Source of the DNA: Chelonoidis abingdonii
Lineage: Eukaryota; Chordata; Testudines; Testudinidae
Assembly: GCF_003597395.2 (NCBI RefSeq)
Contig: NC_133777.1
Span: 64,084,862-64,148,861 of the forward strand
Length of the DNA: 64,000 bases
Direction: 5' to 3'
Shown here: in pieces, positions 60,446-64,000 of the stretch
Numbering within the stretch: position 1 is the first letter of the stretch
Layout: the number at the start of each line of letters is the position of its first letter
The notes under the pieces: model-generated
The model's database searches: none
What the model was told of the DNA's origin: nothing
The model's input: only the letters and a program-made list of their open reading frames with translations
Translations under genes and position numbers: made by a program

Positions 60446-61099
60446 CATCCTTGTGGTGAGGAAAACTCGAGAGCAACCCAACATTGTAGCATTTAATTTC
60501 AGAAAGGGGGACTACACAAAAATGAGGAAGTTAGTGAAACAGAAATCAAAAAGATATAATGACAAAAGTGAAATCCCTGCAAGCTACATGGAAACTTTTT
60601 AAAGACATCATTGTAGAGGCTCAACTTAAACATATATCCCAATTAAAAAACATATGAAGAGAACCAAAAAACATATGAAGAGAACCACTGTGGCTAAACA
60701 ACAAAGTAAAAGAAGCAGAGAGAGGTAAAAGGGAATCCTTTAAAAGGTAGACGTTAAATCCTTGTGAGGAAAATAGAAAGGAGCATAAACTCTGGCAAAT
60801 GAAGTATAAAAATATAATTAGGAAGGCCAAAACATAATTTGAAAAACAGCTAGCCAAAGACTCAAAAAGTAATAGCATTTTTTTTTTAAAGTACATCAGA
60901 AGCAGGAAACCTGCTAAACAACCAGTGGGGCCACTGGATGATCAAGATGCTAAAGGAGCACTCAAGGATGATAAGGCCATTGCAGAGAAACTAAATTGAA
61001 TTCTCTGCATCGGTCTTCATTGTTGAGAATGTGAGGGAGATTCCCAAAGCTGAGCCATTCTTTTTAGGTGACAAATCCGAGGAACTGTCCTAGACTGAG

Positions 61100-61402
61100 A
61101 TGTCATTTTTGGAACAAATTGATAACCTAAACAGTAATAAATCCCCAGGACCAGACAGTATTCACTCAAGAGTCCTGAAGGAACTCAAATGTGAAATTGC
61201 AGAACTACTAACTGTAGTCTGTAACCTATCATTTAAATCAGCTTCTGTAACAAATGACTGGAGGATAGCTAATGTGATGCCAATTCTTAAAAAGGACTCC
61301 AGAGGTGATCCGAGCAATTACAGGCTGGTAAGCCTGACTTCAGTTAAGGGCAAACTGGTTGAAACTACAGTACTGAACAAAATTGTCTGGCACCTAGATT
61401 AA
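61100..61402 (+). pseudogene. CR1 ORF2 reverse-transcriptase fragment
   Basis: Encodes NLNSNKSPGPDSIHSRVLKE and DWRIANVMPILKKD, DPSNYRLVSLTS, matching the first blocks of a non-LTR reverse transcriptase (KSPGPD, W, A.V.PI.KKG…NYRPISL). Downstream blocks continue in other frames, including cagattatacaaaat near 61790 where the catalytic ADD motif is expected but reads ADY. Confidence 0.85.
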
Positions 61403-62571
61403 CATAATTTGTTGGGGAAGAGTCAACATGTTTTTTTGTAAAGGGAAATCATGCCTTACCAATCTACGACAATTCTTTGAAGGAGTCAACAAGCATGTGG
61501 ACAAGGGGATCCAGTGGATATAGTGTATTCAGATTTTCAGAAAGCCGTTGACAAGGCTCATCAAAAGCTCTTAAACAAAATAAGCTTTAATAGGATAAGA
61601 GGGAGATCCTCTTATGGATGGGTAACTGGTTAAAAGATAGGCAACAAAGTAGGAAAAAATGGTCAGCTTTCAGAATGGAGAGAGGTAAATAGTGGTGTCC
61701 CCCAGGCGTCTGCACTGGGCCCAGTCCTATTCAACATATACAAAAATGTTCTGGAAAAAGGGGGTAGACAATGAGATGGCAAAATTTGCAGATTATACAA
61801 AATTACTCAAGATAGTCAAGTCCCAGGCAGACTGTGAAGAGCTATGAAAGGATCTCTCAAAACTGGGTGACTGGGCAACAAAATGGCAGATGAAATTCAG
61901 TGTCGATATATGCAAAGTTATGCACATTGGAAAACAATCCTAACTATACATATAAAATGATGGGGTCTAAATTAGCTGTTACCACTTAAGAAAGAAATCT
62001 TGGAGTCATTGTGGATTGTTCTCTGAAAACACTCACTCAATGTGCACCGGCAGTCAAAAAAGCAAACAATGCTGAGAATCATTAAGAAAGGGATAGATAA
62101 GACAAAATATCATATTGCCTCTATAAATCCATGGTACGCCCACATCTTGAACTGCATGCAGATATGGCCACCCCATCTCAAAAAAGGTGTATTGAAATTG
62201 GAAAAGGTTCAGAAAAGGGTATGGAATGGCTGCCACATGAGAGAATAATAAGACTGGGACTTGCCAGCTTGGAAAAGGGATGACTAAGGGGGACTATGAT
62301 AGAGGTCTATAAAATCATGACTGGTGTGGAGAAAGTAAATAAGGAAGTGTTTTTACTCCTTCTCATAACACAAGAACTAGGGGTCACCAAACAAAATTAA
62401 TAGGCAGTAGATTTAAAACAAACAAAAGGAAGTGTGTTTTTTCACACAACGCACAGTCAACCTGTGGAACTCCTTGCCAGGGCATGTTGTAAAGACCAAG
62501 ACTATAATGGGGGTCATAAAAGAACTAGATAAGTTCATGGAGGCTAGGTCCATCAATAGCTATTAGCCAGG

Positions 62572-63264
62572 TGTAGCAGGGTGATTACTCCCTCCTGTCC
62601 TAAGAGGTTAAGAACAGCCCTGGGAGAGGGCTTTGGCAGGGGAAAAGCTACCAGGCTGATTGGGGAAGCAGCTGCAGCTGGGCCATGCCATAATCAGACC
62701 TCAGCTGGCCCTATATAAGAGGCTGGGAGCCAGAAGCCCAGCAGTCTCTCTAGCTGTAGAGGGAGAAAGGTCTGGCTGCAGGGAGCTAGAGACAGGGTAC
62801 CTGAGTGGAGCAGGGCTGGGGAAAGGCAGAGGAGCCGGGGAGCTCCAGCCTGGAAAGCCCCAGGCTGCAGTCTAGCATAAGGCAAATAGGTACTGGGGAT
62901 TGCAGAGGGCAGACCAGGGGTAGGCAAAGGTAGCAGGTCTAAACCCAACCTTGCTGATGATGAGTAGGCTGATATTGCTGTCTGACCTAGGGCGTGGGAG
63001 CTAGACAATGGCTGGCAGTAGCCTTATACTGAGGTGAGGTGGCAATAATGGGTGGGGGTTCCCCTGGGTGGGGAGGCCCGGAGAAACAGTGGGGGTACTG
63101 TCAGGGGGCAGCACCCAGTGAAAGGGTCATCCGGGGTCCGGGAGGGACACGGGGGCCAGAGCAGGGTGAGACACCGACCGACAGAGAGTGCTCTGGAGGC
63201 TGGAGGCTAATTCCCCGAGACGACCAGCAGGAGGTGCCGCCGGGTGAGTCTGCACATGGTTACT
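62572..63264 (+). mobile_element. Solo LTR (693 bp) in the CR1 3' UTR
   Basis: Flanked by CCAGG on both sides (62567-62571 and 63265-63269). Starts TGTAGCAGGG and ends GGTTACT, where ACA would be expected, so the last base may have mutated. TATATAA at 62712-62718. Without it CR1 reads ctattagccaggatggacag. The 123-aa open frame at 63039-63410 spans LTR and CR1 and is not a gene. Confidence 0.75.
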
Positions 63265-63452
63265 CCAGGATGGACAGAGATGGCCCTAGCCTCTGTTTGC
63301 CAGAAGCTGGAAATGGTCGACAGAGGATGGATCACTTGATTACCTGTTCTGTTCATTCCCTCTGGGACACTTGGCATTGGCCACTGTCAGAAGACAGGAT
63401 ACTGGGCTAGATGGACCTTTGGTCTGACCCAGTATGGCTATTCTTATGTTGT

Positions 63453-64000
63453 CATGAGGTCCCTATCAGCCTTACACTTCAATGAATCTATGAACTTGGG
63501 CTCCACTGGTGCTCCATTACAATTCACAACCATTTGCTCACTACCATATCACATACTATTTAAAATAAGAGCGTTAGAATGTTGTGAGTGGGTTTTCATT
63601 TAGACCCAAAGATCTGTCCACATGGATCTAATTCTAGGATCAGAGACTTAAGTTCCAAAGCTGGGAGATTCAATGGGTAAAATTCTGATCCCACTGAAGT
63701 CAATGCAAGTTTTGTCATTTGTTTGAGATGAGAAAAATCACTATTTAATAGACTTAAGAAAAAAGTATTTCCTAAAATGAGAAAATCAGCAACTTCTTTT
63801 AACTTATTGTTGACCTTAAAGTACTTTTTAAATCCATCTTTTGAGTTACTGACAAGAGATGTAATACATGCTGCAGATCTTAACACTAAACTTCATCATG
63901 GATTTCTGTTATGAATGGCATATCTAATACATATCTTGCTATAATTTATTTCTTAAGTTATACAAAACATAGCAAAGTTTTAATGTAAGTGATTCAAACT
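63453..64000. other. DMXL2: DMXL2 intron at the right window edge
   Basis: AT-rich; no minus-strand DMXL2 exon recognisable. The 96-aa minus-strand open frame at 63596-63886 has no match I know. The preceding DMXL2 exons must lie beyond 64000. Confidence 0.6.

Larger units (their letters stand above)
56700..63452 (+). mobile_element. CR1 LINE, long copy broken by two solo LTRs
   Basis: Three CR1 segments (56700-57644, 59891-62571, 63265-63452) read as one element once inserts are removed. They carry an ORF1 esterase-like fragment, endonuclease and reverse-transcriptase fragments, then the CR1 3' UTR (gatactgggctagatggacc, ttggtctgacccagtatggc). About 3.8 kb of CR1 sequence; the 5' start is approximate and ORF1 is probably 5'-truncated. 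Several stops and shifts show it is dead. Antisense to DMXL2. Confidence 0.9.

Noticed and set aside
63596..63886. 96-codon minus-strand open frame as the next upstream DMXL2 exon
   Set aside because: Sequence is not DMXL-like, lacks the residues expected before VAKAAFQRN, and has no splice sites in phase.

Overview
This is a vertebrate nuclear genomic window: two split genes, GT-AG introns and about one third recognisable transposon debris. The repeats (CR1 LINEs, hAT-like and Tigger-like foldback elements, several families I associate with turtles) together with GLDN and DMXL2 lying side by side suggest a sauropsid, most likely a turtle. A crocodilian cannot be excluded from sequence alone.

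Left part, + strand (about 1.46-9.3 kb): the last four coding exons of gliomedin (GLDN). They encode the whole olfactomedin domain and the stop codon; the collagen-like and N-terminal exons lie off the left edge. Phases join perfectly (821 coding nt in the window).

Middle and right part, - strand (14.9-56.4 kb): 23 coding exons of DMXL2 (rabconnectin-3 alpha), from the RAVE/Rav1-type helical region through a long acidic linker to the C-terminal WD40 repeats and stop. All phases agree and give 4194 nt, that is 1397 residues plus stop, a little under half of the usual protein of about 3000 residues. The N-terminal exons lie off the right edge. A 30-nt frame-preserving microexon candidate lies between exons 8 and 9. 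GLDN and DMXL2 face each other tail to tail with 5.7 kb between their stop codons. They act in different processes: GLDN clusters sodium channels at nodes of Ranvier, and DMXL2 controls V-ATPase assembly on synaptic and endosomal vesicles. I see no sign of shared regulation.

The introns carry a layered transposon record. It includes a long CR1 (56.7-63.45 kb) broken by two solo LTRs, one of which carries a 1-kb Tigger-like element; a solo LTR with perfect 5-bp target duplication 90 bp from the acceptor of the largest DMXL2 exon; a hAT relative with long inverted ends and transposase remnants; a second CR1 3' portion at 31.2-32.4 kb; a hAT-like element with perfect 8-bp duplication in a GLDN intron; and a pair of related elements at 41.1 and 43.3 kb whose 8-bp duplication is split across a 1.9-kb segment ending in the only ambiguous base (n, 43260). 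No functional RNA gene, CRISPR, operon or bacterial-type feature was seen. I found no novel multigene system.
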